A stretch of DNA of 64,000 nucleotides from Crotophaga sulcirostris (taxonomy: Eukaryota > Chordata > Aves > Cuculiformes > Crotophagidae): assembly GCA_013397455.1 (NCBI GenBank), contig VYZB01000077.1:1789667-1853666 (forward strand), written 5' to 3'. Position 1 is the first letter of the stretch. The number at the start of each line of letters is the position of its first letter. The notes under the pieces are model-generated. The model saw only the letters and a list, made by a program, of their open reading frames with translations. It ran no database searches and was not told the origin of the DNA. The translations under genes were made by a program, and so were the position numbers. This document shows positions 1-10,996 of the stretch, in pieces.

Positions 1-3000
1 ATCATTAATCTACTGTAGAAATAATAAACTCTCTGTGCTTTTCATTTGTTTGTAGGGCCTCCAGTGAACCTAAAAAAGATAGGAGAAGTGAAAAAAGAAA
101 AAGTTTACTTTACAGTTTCACACCAGTACTTAATGCCAGAAGTTGGAACTGGTAAAAAAAAAAAAAAACAAAAAACCACAAAAAACCCAAATCATGATAA
201 ATGCAGGAGTGTTGTCAGTACTAGAAATTCATGTGTCAATTGTTGTTTTTTTCCACCCTTCCTGCAACAAATTTTTGTTCTCCGTTAGCCCCACATGCTC
301 TATCACTGAGTTTCAAGCCATTCCCCATGCCTGTCTGCTGACAGGGTTTGCACTTACTTTTCCTATGTGTGCTGATGAGTCTTCACGAAGGGCTTTGTAG
401 TTCAGTCAAAAATGGATAATTTAGTGCGCAGCTTAACATTATCAGTAGCTGCAGTTTATAGCATCGACGTAAGTTACTGCTGGTCCTATTCAGAGGCTGT
501 CTGAGGACACAGATTCCTATACAATGCCACTTAAATGAATGTATACGTACCTATGACCTGAATGTGTAGCCTTTTCTAAGCTCTCAGCCACTACACTTCT
601 TACACAATTAAGTTATAGATCCAATTATAAAGTCCATTGTTTGGGAGCACATGTGATTTATAATGCTTTTCAGAATGCCTGGCCAAATGTCGTGAGTAGT
701 AGTGTGTCATCATCACTGGGAGAGGCAGGTAGGCAATGTTGAGGTCTGAACAGCATTTTCATGCACAGAGGGGAAAGCAGCCTTTCAGAAGCTGGGTGTG
801 AGGCTTGAGAGATCCATGGTCTGACCTGGCATTGCAGCTCCTGTGTTAATTACCATTACAGTAGCAAAAACCTTTCTCCTTTTTCTTTGTATAAAAACCT
901 TACCTGTGTGCATAAAGGAGAACAGTTGTTTTTATAGGTTTGTTATTGGTGGTTTGAATGAACTTGGTTGTAAGAATGAAAAAAATGTTCAGCAAGTGTT
1001 TTGTATTATGAGAGAAATTATCAGTAAAAGTAGTGTTTATAAATTGGTGAAACAAGGAAATACCATATAATGAATATGCTTGCATAGCATTGCTGTACTA
1101 TATCTGCAGCCCCTACTTTCTAGCGTGTAGAGGACAATCCCTTGTTCTCCAATACTCAAGATGGTATCAATGGCTGAAGCAGTCAGGGGATGAAAGCAGG
1201 AAGCTTGTATCTGTATCCATTAGAATATTTTGCAGTATGAACCAGGGATCACTTTGTGCTATCAGGAACAGATGGGAAACAAATATCGTCACCGACTTTA
1301 TTAAAAGCTCAGCCCTATTTTTAGACTCTTTTAGAATTCTTTCACATTATTTAGAACATGTTTTAAGTATTGTGTGGTCGTGTGGTGTCAACTCTGCTAT
1401 ATTGCAATATGGGAAGGATTGTTCAGTTTTTTTCTGTTAATCTCTGTGTTTTGCCAAAAGAAGATGAAAGAAAAGGGGTGGGGGTGGAGAAAATCCCACT
1501 GCAGTCTTCAGTCCTGACCAGAAACATTGATTCTGTGTCCTGGTGAGTTTAAGTGGCAGAGCAAGGGTTAATAGTTATTTCTAGCCTATTTATTTCTTTT
1601 GCATTAGGCTAATCAAAGTGATGGAAAATTGTTCCATTAGTTCGTTAGTTTCAGGAGTCCAGAACAATCATTATTCACAATGGTGTTTTATTATGTATGA
1701 ATACACTCTAAGAAGACAGGTAAGATTTTTATGACTCTTCTTTCATGAAAGCAAGAAACCACAGAAATCAAGGATGAGAAAGCCCTAGTGACCAAAACCT
1801 TATTGCCAGTGGCTGGTCACCCTGGGAACACCCAGGGATTGTCAGATGCAGTTCCTTTACATACGGTTCCTGTATGTCTAAGCAGTATATATTCACACTG
1901 ACCTTATAATCTCTGCTGAGGAAAAAGTTCAGAGGAACTTTTGCTGCAGCACTGCAGATCTACAGATAGTGGAAAATACTGTACATTTGGATATACTTTA
2001 ATTTATATGACTGATGCTTCAATTTTCACTAAGGGTAATTTTCCAAAGGCCCTTTGCTCCATCCACACATGATACTTTCAGTAATTCTTCCAATGAATTC
2101 TGTCCTGGTTTATTGTTGTAGAAGACATAAATTCTTGTTATGATAATTTTAGTGTGCTTTCATGGTTTTTTAAAATAATCTATTGCATAATATTAAAATA
2201 AAAAATATTAAATTACTTTTAATACTCTAAATTGCAGTATAGCACTAGCTTTTGCATAATTGCTTGAAAAATAAATAAAAATGTTTTGGTTATAGAAGTA
2301 GCAACAAAAAATTACTTGGTTCATTAACTTAAAACGTAGAATGTGTGTTTTGTATAATGTTTTTATTACTTTTATTGCTTTTCCTCTAAGCACCAATGTC
2401 ATTGTTGGAATAGAAAAATTAATACAGTCCATTACTTGATAGAAATTATAAGCCCTTTTTATTTGAAAGTTCCAGTATGCATGAATGTTCCTTACATTTG
2501 GAGTTGGATATGATCTGTGATACCGTATATAACATATTGTGATATGTGGCATTACACTCCAAAAACCTTAAATCATCATTTTCTTGCCTGTAATTTTCAA
2601 GTACAGCACTCAAAATTCTATGTGGTTTTAATAACGTGTTGGTAAATAAGGCATTATGAAAATTATGTGATAGTAAAAATGTGGGTGGAGGCATGGGAAC
2701 AGAAATGAGACTGCTGTTTCTCAGTACTGAAACAGTAGATTGTGGACTTATGTTTTTTCTTCTAAATATAGCAATCGTGGAAAGGTTGTGCAGCTGTGAG
2801 CTTTGCATGCTCTTTTAGATCAGTCTTTTAATACACCTGGCTTTTGCTCATTGCACCTTCATGAGGAGTCCTTATCTTTGCCCAGGGTTATGTTTTGTAG
2901 TTTAGTAAAATGTCTCATAGAGAAACACCAGGAATTAGATCATTTGGGTCACAAAACTTCAAAACTGCTATGCAAATATACTAGTTATGCTTTTGTTAAA

Positions 3001-3136
3001 TCATTATGGCAGACTGTTAAATCTCATTTTCAGTATTATTGCACTGTAATAGCTGGTCTCAATACTCTGTAAGCTCTTCATGTATCACTTAAAGAACACT
3101 GCTCTGTCATTTAATACGTAGTTTTCTTTATTGCAG
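1..3136 (+). other. NCOA2: NCOA2 intron upstream of the first visible exon
   Basis: AT-rich non-coding sequence ending in the acceptor at 3131-3136 (ttgcag). An A-rich tract lies at about 153-190. The bHLH-coding exon that should precede the exon at 3137 is not present, so it lies outside the window. No repeat family or conserved coding stretch was recognised; the short ORFs look like chance. Confidence 0.8.
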
Positions 3137-3240
3137 AAAAAGCAGCAGCAGCTAACGAAGATGAAGTGCAAAAAGCAGATGTATCGTCTACAGGTCAGAG
3201 TGTCATTGACAAGGATGCACTTGGACCAATGATGCTTGAG
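3137..3240 (+). CDS. NCOA2: NCOA2 coding exon: bHLH-PAS linker, start of PAS-A
   Basis: The exon begins with the last two bases of a split Glu codon and encodes residues 88-121, from the KAAAAN run to GPMMLE. This matches the linker after the bHLH in NCOA2 almost residue for residue; an Ile of the mammalian protein is Glu here. The acceptor is ttgcag and the donor gtgaag, with phase 1 at the start and 0 at the end. It is the first exon in the window, so the protein is 5'-truncated here only because of the window boundary. Confidence 0.95.
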
Positions 3241-5721
3241 GTGAAGAGCACAACATTCCTTTATTTAAGCCAGTTCTGCTCGCCCTAGGCTGAAGAGCAG
3301 TGTTATGAAATGAAAAAGTGCAGTTGGAAATCGCTGTAAAAGAATGGTCAAGAGAGACAAACCATCCTGCCTACTTAGGGTTACTTCATTGAAGGGCACG
3401 CAGCATATTCCTATTGGATTCAGTGATGAAACTCTCTTTAACCTGGGATTGGGAGAGGCAGAGAAAGTGAGGATTCTGCTGCTTTGTAATGCAGAGTGAG
3501 GGGTTTCAGTTGGTAATAAGTCTTGGTTGTCTGCATGTGCATGTTTTCTTTGTTCTAAACCACAACAGATTTGGAAGACTTGTTGTACCTAAGCATAGAC
3601 TTACATATACAGTAATATACATGTGAATAGAACTTGCTCTAAAATTGCATGTCATTGCTATTCTGTTTCAATGGTTTATCATTTCAGCACTTACGGTATG
3701 ACGTTCCCCTCTAGAATATGAAAGCAATCCAGGAGAGCTTTTCAAGCCAGTTTGTTCCGTTAAGATTTCTGTCTGATTTTAGCTGTAACTTTGATATCCT
3801 TAAAGGCTGCGTGGTTAAAACCTGACTTCTAAACATATTAATAGTAACGTTGGGTAGGTACGTTATCTGGGATCCTGATGTCATATGCTACTGTCCTTTG
3901 GCACTACTGCTTTATCTGCTTAAGTTCACTTGCAAACTGTTTATTCCTGTTCTGGCTGTGGGCTTTATCTGTAAGGAAGAATAAATGTTATTTTGGTTAA
4001 AACAAAACACACTCTGAATCAAGCTAAAGGAACCAACTTTGGCAGAAACATAATTATTCTGTCATTTCTAAATACTGTAGGAACAAAATGCGTGTTAGAA
4101 CAGTTTTAAGTATTTACATTATTTTTTGTGATTTTTTTAAAGATTAAAACATAGTTTTCTGTACTATGTATGAAATAAAGGCTCCAAAATCACAATTCTA
4201 GGCATAAGGAAGATTAGGTAGTTTAGGGTGAAAACATTCTTCGTTGAAAAGTGGGTGCAATGAATTAATTCGTTTAATGTAATATTTATTGTACGTGCTC
4301 ACTGAATTGAATGTTGTTGTTTTTACTATCAAACAAGGGTAAACATCCATCTCGTACATTGCTTTGTAAAAATTTATCTTTAATTTCCTATTAATTTAAT
4401 TGTAAGGACCTGGTTTAATCACAGGGAAAATAAGAATAAGATGCTTTTTTTTCCCTGGCTTATCTTGCATGATTGGCTATTGAAGCAAACATGACATGTA
4501 AAATCACCCGTCTGCTCTGTTATTCCATTTAGTTTAGTTTTCCTTTGCAGTAAACCCATTTCATATTAACAAAGATTGTGGAACTAAATTAATAAACTGT
4601 GATTCTTTTGCACGAAGAAACTCAAAAGGACTAAAAGTTGTTATATGTTTGCTCTGAAAAGAGTACAGATACTTTCTTTATGTCTTTATCTCCATAAGAA
4701 AATACAATTAAGTAATTTAATCTTTACAGACCCCCTAATACAACTTCTTCAAAAAAACCACCCTTTTACATTGCTAAATAATAATAAAATTGGCAATGCT
4801 GATGAACAGTTTATTAGCTGATTTGGTTTAGAAATGTAATTGTCTGGTTTTTGTTAAGGAATAGAGCTGAAGAACCTTCAAAATATTGAATGTTTCCAGC
4901 TGAAGAAAGTAAAATTCATCATGCAGCTGCCTTTGAGGAATATTTTAACGTATTTCTTGGTTAAAGCAGAAAGTAGATAGGAAGAGAGGATGAAAAAATA
5001 GTCAAGGGAGACCTGACAACAGCTCAAATAAAACAAATGTATTTTCTGTTCCAGTATATAATCTCAAATAATATCTGTTCTCTTATTTTTTCTTCCAGCA
5101 TGTTTTCCTTTATTTGTTCCCCCATTGTCCCAATAGCTCTGAAGAAAAGTGTGCTGGCCTTCATCACTGTTAGAGTTTTATTGATGACAGACATCTGGGG
5201 ACAGAATTAAGGAATAATTGCAAAAGTGGAAGCTTCTAAAATGTTTAAGTGGCTTGGTGCATTAACTTACTCAAAAGCTTGCTGCTACTGACCTACAAGT
5301 TTATTTTATTAATACAATAGAAAGAAATGGGAGACTAGCACATAAGGCCATGTGTTACCCTAGGCTCGGATGACCGCTCCTGTGGTCAGCCCAAGAAGCC
5401 TCTGTGAAGACACAGCACAGAGCACTCCCTTGCCAAAGAAGTTGCCATAGTAGGAAACAGCAGGGAAAACTGAAGGTTACTGTGGGATGCCAGTAACTCT
5501 CATAATCTCTTGCTTGCCGTCTCTGCCTTTGAAAGTTTTCTCTTTAGGACTCAGATAAACATCTGCTACGGCTTTGGGTTTGCAATCCCTTTGAATTGAT
5601 GTAAGCAGAGATTGCTGCCAAGCAGAATGGTTCGGCTGAACCCACACCCTTCTGCTAGCTAGCTCTAAATGCCATGTGGTTTGATGGTGGATCAGTTCAG
5701 GGGACTGATGTGGCTAGTGTC

Positions 5722-5740
5722 TTTTTTTTTTTTTTTTTTT
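5722..5740. repeat. poly-T homopolymer (19 bases)
   Basis: An uninterrupted run of T inside an intron. It could be the poly-A tail of an old retroposed sequence in antisense, but no adjoining retrocopy was recognised. Confidence 0.8.
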
Positions 5741-6249
5741 CTCCTTGCATTAGTTTTCAGCCAACTCTGTTCTCTAGTCCAGCTCTTCATATCCTCAGAC
5801 AGCACAGGGAGCTGTCATGGTACAGAAAGGACTAAACCTTTCTGGTCATGCCTACATTGGCTTCAAGCAACGATGAAATGCAGTCTAAGACACAAATCCA
5901 TTGCAGAGATGCTGATAGCAGATTGTATTAGAGCTTCTATTAATTAAATCTTGTAAATCATTGTAAGTTAAAGTTAATATTAGTCAGCAGGAAAATATCA
6001 TGAATGTTACAAAAGCACTCGGTAAGAAGAATACTCTCCAAAGCAAGTGAATTAGCAGTAGGAAGCAAGAATGATCAGTAACAAAAAGAAAGCAATAAGA
6101 AAAAACAAAGGCAAAGATTGGATTTTGTGACAATTAACAGGAGGGGTTTATTATTTTGTAATTTAAAAATAGAACAAACAAAGCATTTGGCAGCTGTTAG
6201 CTCAGCCTCTCTGCTTGTGTGTTGGGCTTTCACTATCCCTCCCTTTTAG

Positions 6250-6560
6250 CAGAATCATTAACTAATTTCATTTGGGAAGGGTCTAAGCAGGTGACTCAGG
6301 TCCAAGTGCAGCCAAAGTTTGAATATCTCTGGGGAAGAAGATTCCACAGCCTCTTTGGGCAGCCTCTTCCCGTATCTCATCACCTTCATGGTGAATTGCT
6401 TTTTCTTGTATCTCCATGAAGTTTCCTGTGTTGCAACCCCTGTCTGTAGCATCTTATCCTCCCCTTTGAACCTGTGAACAGAGCCTGGCTCTGTCTTCTT
6501 TTTAGCCTTCTGCTAGGTGGCTGAAGACAGAAGTAAAATCCCTCCTTAGCCTTCTTTTTT
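6250..6560 (-). repeat. CR1 LINE 3' fragment, antisense, degraded
   Basis: On the + strand it reads as the reverse complement of a CR1 3' region. The recognisable parts are a diverged terminus near 6250, then 'attccacagcctctttgggc' at 6340-6359, then the segment corresponding to the end of the CR1 ORF. It is more diverged than the copies at 50075 and 59314, so an older insertion. Borders are approximate. Confidence 0.75.
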
Positions 6561-8014
6561 GTACTTGTTGGATCTGCTGACTGCTCGGTTGTGTGCAGTA
6601 CTTCTAGTACATATCTGTAGCCTCTGTACGTGAAAACTGCCAGCTAAGAGCAACGCACAGTTGTACAGTACATAAGTTTGGTCATATAAAAATGCCACCT
6701 GCCTGTATACACTTGCTCTGGCAGCTCCTCCTTGTTAGACTGTTTTGCAGTGAGCTGAGATCAGGATTTTTTATGGATCCATTCACTTTTAATTAACCCA
6801 TAATGAATCATAGATTGCCTCTTTTTCTGACTTGTTTCTGTTCCTGGAGATGCAATAACAACTGTTCTAGTGATTTCCCACCAGTCCTTAGAGATTTGAA
6901 TAAATCAGGTAAAGCCATGGAAGGCTGTATGGGTTAACTGTTAATTGAATGTTTACACAAAAAGCTTTGGTGCTTTATATTTAAATGTGTCCCGCTTTGT
7001 CTGCCCATATGACATAAAGTTAGCGGGATGTATTCTGAAATATATCTGCCATACACAGTCATGCTTGCATCTTAAGGAAAGGAAGGTTTGCATGGGAAGG
7101 CCTTACTGGTACTCAGGTTTTTGCTTTATCCTCATCAGGTAGAAGTGGTGTAGTATTTGGCTTAGGCTTCAGATAACATACAGCAGATATCTTGGAAAGA
7201 ATGCTGCAGCTAGGTTGTCACCATCACAAGAGATAAGGGGGGAAACCAGTCAGCAGAAATGACTAATTTAGACACTTCCTCACTGAAAGTTTAAGTCCCT
7301 TGGAATACCATGAGTTGAGGAGGTGGGAGTCTTTGTCCTGTGCTCTGAATCATGTGTGGACTGAATTGAACTGGTGTCAAATTGAAAAAAATTAAAGCAG
7401 TTCCTGGGAGTAGGGTCTAAAGCTGCCCCATCCTGGCTGCTCACTACCTGCTCTCAGCTTCCTTTGCCCATCTCTGCTTTTAACCCCTTGTGTTCCTGAC
7501 TGCATGGGGCCTCACTTCTATGAAGCTGCACTGCTGGGGACAGGGAGAGAGCCTTTTTCTTTCTGCTAGTGTTTGCCTTGCCTCGTGCCAGCACATCTTG
7601 GCGATAATTTCCTGGGATCAAACTCCCTGTGTTGCATTAGGGAGTGAACAGGATCTAGTTTTGGCAGAACCGCCTTCTCATCCAAGTTTCGTACTTCATA
7701 AGCAGGCAACCTCTTCCAGTATTTTTGTTTGGGGTGGGGCGGTGATTTGTTTTCATGTGTGAGTTTCATTATTTTGCAAGGGATGCACCTTTACATTGGT
7801 TTGGTGTAAGCAAGATTAGTTGCTTAATCTGAAACATGTCCTCTGCTATTACAGAGAAGAATATAAGAACTGGGATAGATCCAGAAAGATAAGCTATGTC
7901 TTCTGAAGGCAATATTTATTTTCTGGGTATCTTGTTAATCTGATTGTTTGGTATTCATTGTGTTCCTCATTCTCTCTCTTTTTCTCTTCCTCTCCACTTT
8001 CTTTTTCCCTTTAG

Positions 8015-8192
8015 GCCCTAGATGGGTTCTTCTTTGTAGTGAACCCAGAAGGTAATGTTGTGTTTGTTTCTGAGAATGTGACACAGTACCTAAGGTATAA
8101 CCAAGAAGAGCTGATGAACACAAGCATATATAGCATCCTGCATGTAGGGGACCACAATGAATTCGTCAAAATCCTGCTGCCAAAATCTTTAG
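8015..8192 (+). CDS. NCOA2: NCOA2 coding exon: PAS-A domain
   Basis: Encodes residues 122-180 plus the first base of the Val-181 codon. It opens with [10 protein letters not shown] and contains [20 protein letters not shown], the core of the PAS-A fold shared by the p160 family. PAS domains here mediate contacts with other transcription regulators. The acceptor is ccctttag and the donor is G|gtatac; phase runs from 0 to 1. Differences from the remembered human protein are few and conservative (for example Pro for Leu after FFFVVN and Thr-Ser-Ile for Lys-Ser-Val after LMN). Confidence 0.97.
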
Positions 8193-9613
8193 GTATACAA
8201 CTTTTACTCGTATTATACCATTACTTATTTAACTTTGGTTTCATAAATCGTTGTTTCAATAACTTAAGTTAATGTCCTTCCACTGCTCATAGTTTCCTCA
8301 GATACACGTATTTATTTTTAATGTATATATAGGCTGTATGAATTATTAATATTATTCTAAAAAGCATCCTCTACTGTTTTTGGATTCTTCTTTGTTAAAA
8401 TTACTCCTATTAACTCATGTTAACTGATATTCTTAATGGATCTCCAGAGCAAATCACTAAGAGACAGCATTAGCTATGTGAACTCTCTTTTAGTTCTTCA
8501 TCTGGGCTGGTTATTATAAGAATGGCCCAAAAAAGGAGGAATATAAAAGAAAAATCAGAGAACTCCTTATGATGGAATTTTCATTTCAATGTTTTTAGGC
8601 TCACTAATATTTACCCTTATCTTTCAAAAACTGTTTTTGTTAATTGCAGCCATTTTTGGATTACTATTAATATTGGTTTTAATGTCATTGGTTTTTGGAG
8701 GAAGTGAAAGGAGAACGTCAGTACTGGGTACCTCATTTACTCACAGTAGTTTAAGAAGTATTATGCAATTCACTTCCGCATTTTATGACTTTACTTACAA
8801 ACCCTTGAAGAATCAAAAATGTAAATGGCTAAACTGCATAAATTACTGCCTATATTACATTTTATGACTAAAGAGGGCAAGTGAAGAGTATTTTAAATAT
8901 GACTCTGCTGTGTCCTTATGTGGTGTTACATTAATTCGTTCTGACTGATGTGCAGTACCTGTATTTTTGTATCTCAGGATTTTGTTTCCTTTTTTACTTC
9001 TCTTAAGCACTGTGTTAGGCTTTAGTTTTATCCACCACTGTGCCCAGGTCATTCTCATCCCTTCAGTCTTTCCCACTGTACTTGAAACTGTGTTTCAGTA
9101 TATTCCCAATTGCATTGCTTCCTGGTTTTAAGAATACATGTCAGTTTCTTTTCTTTCTATTGCTAATCTAGACACAGATTTTTGTACAATGCTGACATCA
9201 CTTTTGTATTAATCACTTTTAAATTCAGTGGACAGATCCTACATACTGCTTTATTTCTTCCAGGCATATAAATTAACTTGATCTACCCAGTAGGCTCTCT
9301 TCACTGTGCTCTGTAACTTTTACATGCACCATTATTTAGACTTCTATCCTGCTTTTCTACTATGTTTTTATGTCACTTGAAAAAACACTTGATAGCTGAA
9401 CAAATAAACAGTGCTGTTAAAATATGAGAATTTTATGAATTACCTTGAGATGTGCTGGATTGGGCTCTAATATTAAAAAATAGGTTGTTGCTGTTGTTAA
9501 ACAATCTTGTTTCAAGACCAGTTTGCAAAACACCTTGTTTAATTTCCCATGGATAAGCAGCAGAAATTACTGTTACCAGATTTATCTCACTGTATGGTCT
9601 TTGCTTTGTTCAG
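8193..9613 (+). other. NCOA2: NCOA2 intron, 1.4 kb
   Basis: AT-rich intron with acceptor tttgttcag. No repeat or RNA gene was recognised. Confidence 0.85.
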
Positions 9614-9799
9614 TGAATGGTGGATCTTGGTCTGGTGACACTCCAAGGCGTAATAGCCATACCTTTAATTGTCGGATGCTGGTAAAACCTCTTGCTGATT
9701 CTGAAGAAGGCCATGATAACCAGGAAGCACATCAGAAATATGAAACTATGCAGTGCTTTGCTGTTTCTCAACCAAATTCCTTCAAGGAGGACGGGGAAG
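9614..9799 (+). CDS. NCOA2: NCOA2 coding exon: end of PAS-A and inter-PAS region
   Basis: Encodes residues 182-242 with split codons at both ends. Diagnostic stretches are [20 protein letters not shown] and [13 protein letters not shown], both typical of the p160 PAS region. Compared with the mammalian protein there is one Glu fewer in the DSEEGHD segment, which accounts for part of the small numbering offset. The segment around Lys-238 reads FKED, where mammals have IKEE, a described sumoylation-type site of GRIP1. The acceptor is gttcag and the donor gtattt. Confidence 0.97.
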
Positions 9800-10666
9800 G
9801 TATTTAGCACTTTCAATTTGTGTTGGTATTTTCTCTTTCCATGCTGTTGCAGGACAGCAGTTTAGGTGCTGTTGATAAAGTCAGGTAAAGTTGATAAGTG
9901 GCTTCTAAATCCTGAAAAATGGAAAAACTGTAAGTTCTTTTCCATTTAACAGTGGAAGTGTACTTCCATCTTGGATTATGAGTGTATACACTTGCATGCA
10001 CCTATTTGTTAAAACCAGTAGAGTTGAAACTAAGACAAGCTCTGTTTACCTTAAAGAGATATCCTACTTTTGTATAACTGTAATTGTAAGAAGAATGTAG
10101 CTGACTGGGAGGAAAGTTTCAACGAGCAATTTTTTGAGTTCTTAGAATTTAAAGACAATTGTGGTTCACCATTTCCTTTACCATTTACTACTTAAGCAGG
10201 TAAATTTCCTCAGATTGTATTTTAAGTTTTCAGATAAATGAAAGTGGCTTATTATGAAGCTGCTTTCCCACGGACAGCAAGTATTTGGGGCATGTTTAAG
10301 AAATGTGTCTTAGAAGGCACAAAATGGTGTTGAAGAAATCTGCTCTCTGTACATGCAGTATATTGTTTTTTTGTTACTTGCCTCCTGAGTGGTTGAGTTG
10401 CTACAAGGTTATATGCATAAATGTATGCCGGTAGTGATGGGCTGTGGTGGAGTCCTTGTTATTTTTTCTTCTAAAAAAGAAAACAAACCCACCTCTCTTG
10501 TGTTGTTTAGTGTTGTAGGAAATAACAAAGATGTAAACCCACTGAGTTTTATCTGTCATTTTATTGGTACAAAATGGTATTATTTTTAAAAACGCTTCTG
10601 GATTCTTTGTAGAAACAAAATCTTCCCCTTCTATACAAATTACTGAAGTAACATTTTTCTTTTAAG
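9800..10666 (+). other. NCOA2: NCOA2 intron, 0.87 kb
   Basis: AT-rich intron with acceptor cttttaag. No repeat or RNA gene was recognised. Confidence 0.85.
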
Positions 10667-10768
10667 ATTTACAGTCTTGCTTGATTTGTGTTGCAAGAAG
10701 AGCTCCAATGAAGGAAAGACCACTTCTTCCTTCGTCAGAGAGCTTTACTACTCGCCAGGATCTACAAG
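10667..10768 (+). CDS. NCOA2: NCOA2 coding exon: start of PAS-B
   Basis: Encodes residues 244-276, with [11 protein letters not shown] followed by MKERP and [12 protein letters not shown], which matches the start of PAS-B in NCOA2. Split codons at each end join as Asp (G|AT) and Gly (G|GC). The acceptor tttaag and donor gtattg are both acceptable. An 87-base intron separates it from the next exon. Confidence 0.96.
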
Positions 10769-10855
10769 GTATTGTGAAATAGGGATTTTTCAATTCTTCT
10801 TATTTTCCTTCCCCTCAAAGGGGAAGTTGCTGTAACGTGTTTTGTCTAATATCAG
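10769..10855 (+). other. NCOA2: NCOA2 very short intron (87 bp)
   Basis: Bounded by the donor gtattg and the acceptor atatcag. This is near the low end of vertebrate intron lengths and makes the flanking PAS-B exons nearly contiguous. The length is not a multiple of a problem for the frame: both exons read through only when it is removed. Confidence 0.9.
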
Positions 10856-10996
10856 GCAAAATAACTTCACTGGACACAAGTACCATGCGAGCAGCTATGA
10901 AACCTGGCTGGGAGGATTTGGTGAGAAGATGCATTCAGAGGTTCCATTCGCAGCACGAGGGAGAAATATCTTTTGCCAAGAGGCATCACCAGGAAG
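10856..10996 (+). CDS. NCOA2: NCOA2 coding exon: PAS-B
   Basis: Encodes residues 278-323, from [20 protein letters not shown] to AKRHHQE. This is the middle of PAS-B, which in the paralogue NCOA1 binds LXXLL-type peptides of partner proteins such as STAT6. The match to mammalian NCOA2 is close, with a few changes in the [11 protein letters not shown] segment. Split codons at both ends. The acceptor is atatcag and the donor gttagg. Confidence 0.96.

Larger units (their letters stand above)
3241..8014 (+). other. NCOA2: NCOA2 intron, 4.8 kb
   Basis: AT-rich intron holding one recognisable antisense CR1 fragment (about 6250-6560) and a 19-base poly-T at 5722-5740. The acceptor tract at 7970-8014 is an unusually long CT-rich stretch. 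Nothing else was recognised. Confidence 0.8.

Noticed and set aside
46..288. Possible coding exon after ttgtttgtag near position 56, with a basic Lys/Arg-rich start
   Set aside because: It does not match the bHLH or any NCOA2 exon, runs into an A-rich tract and has no convincing donor in frame.
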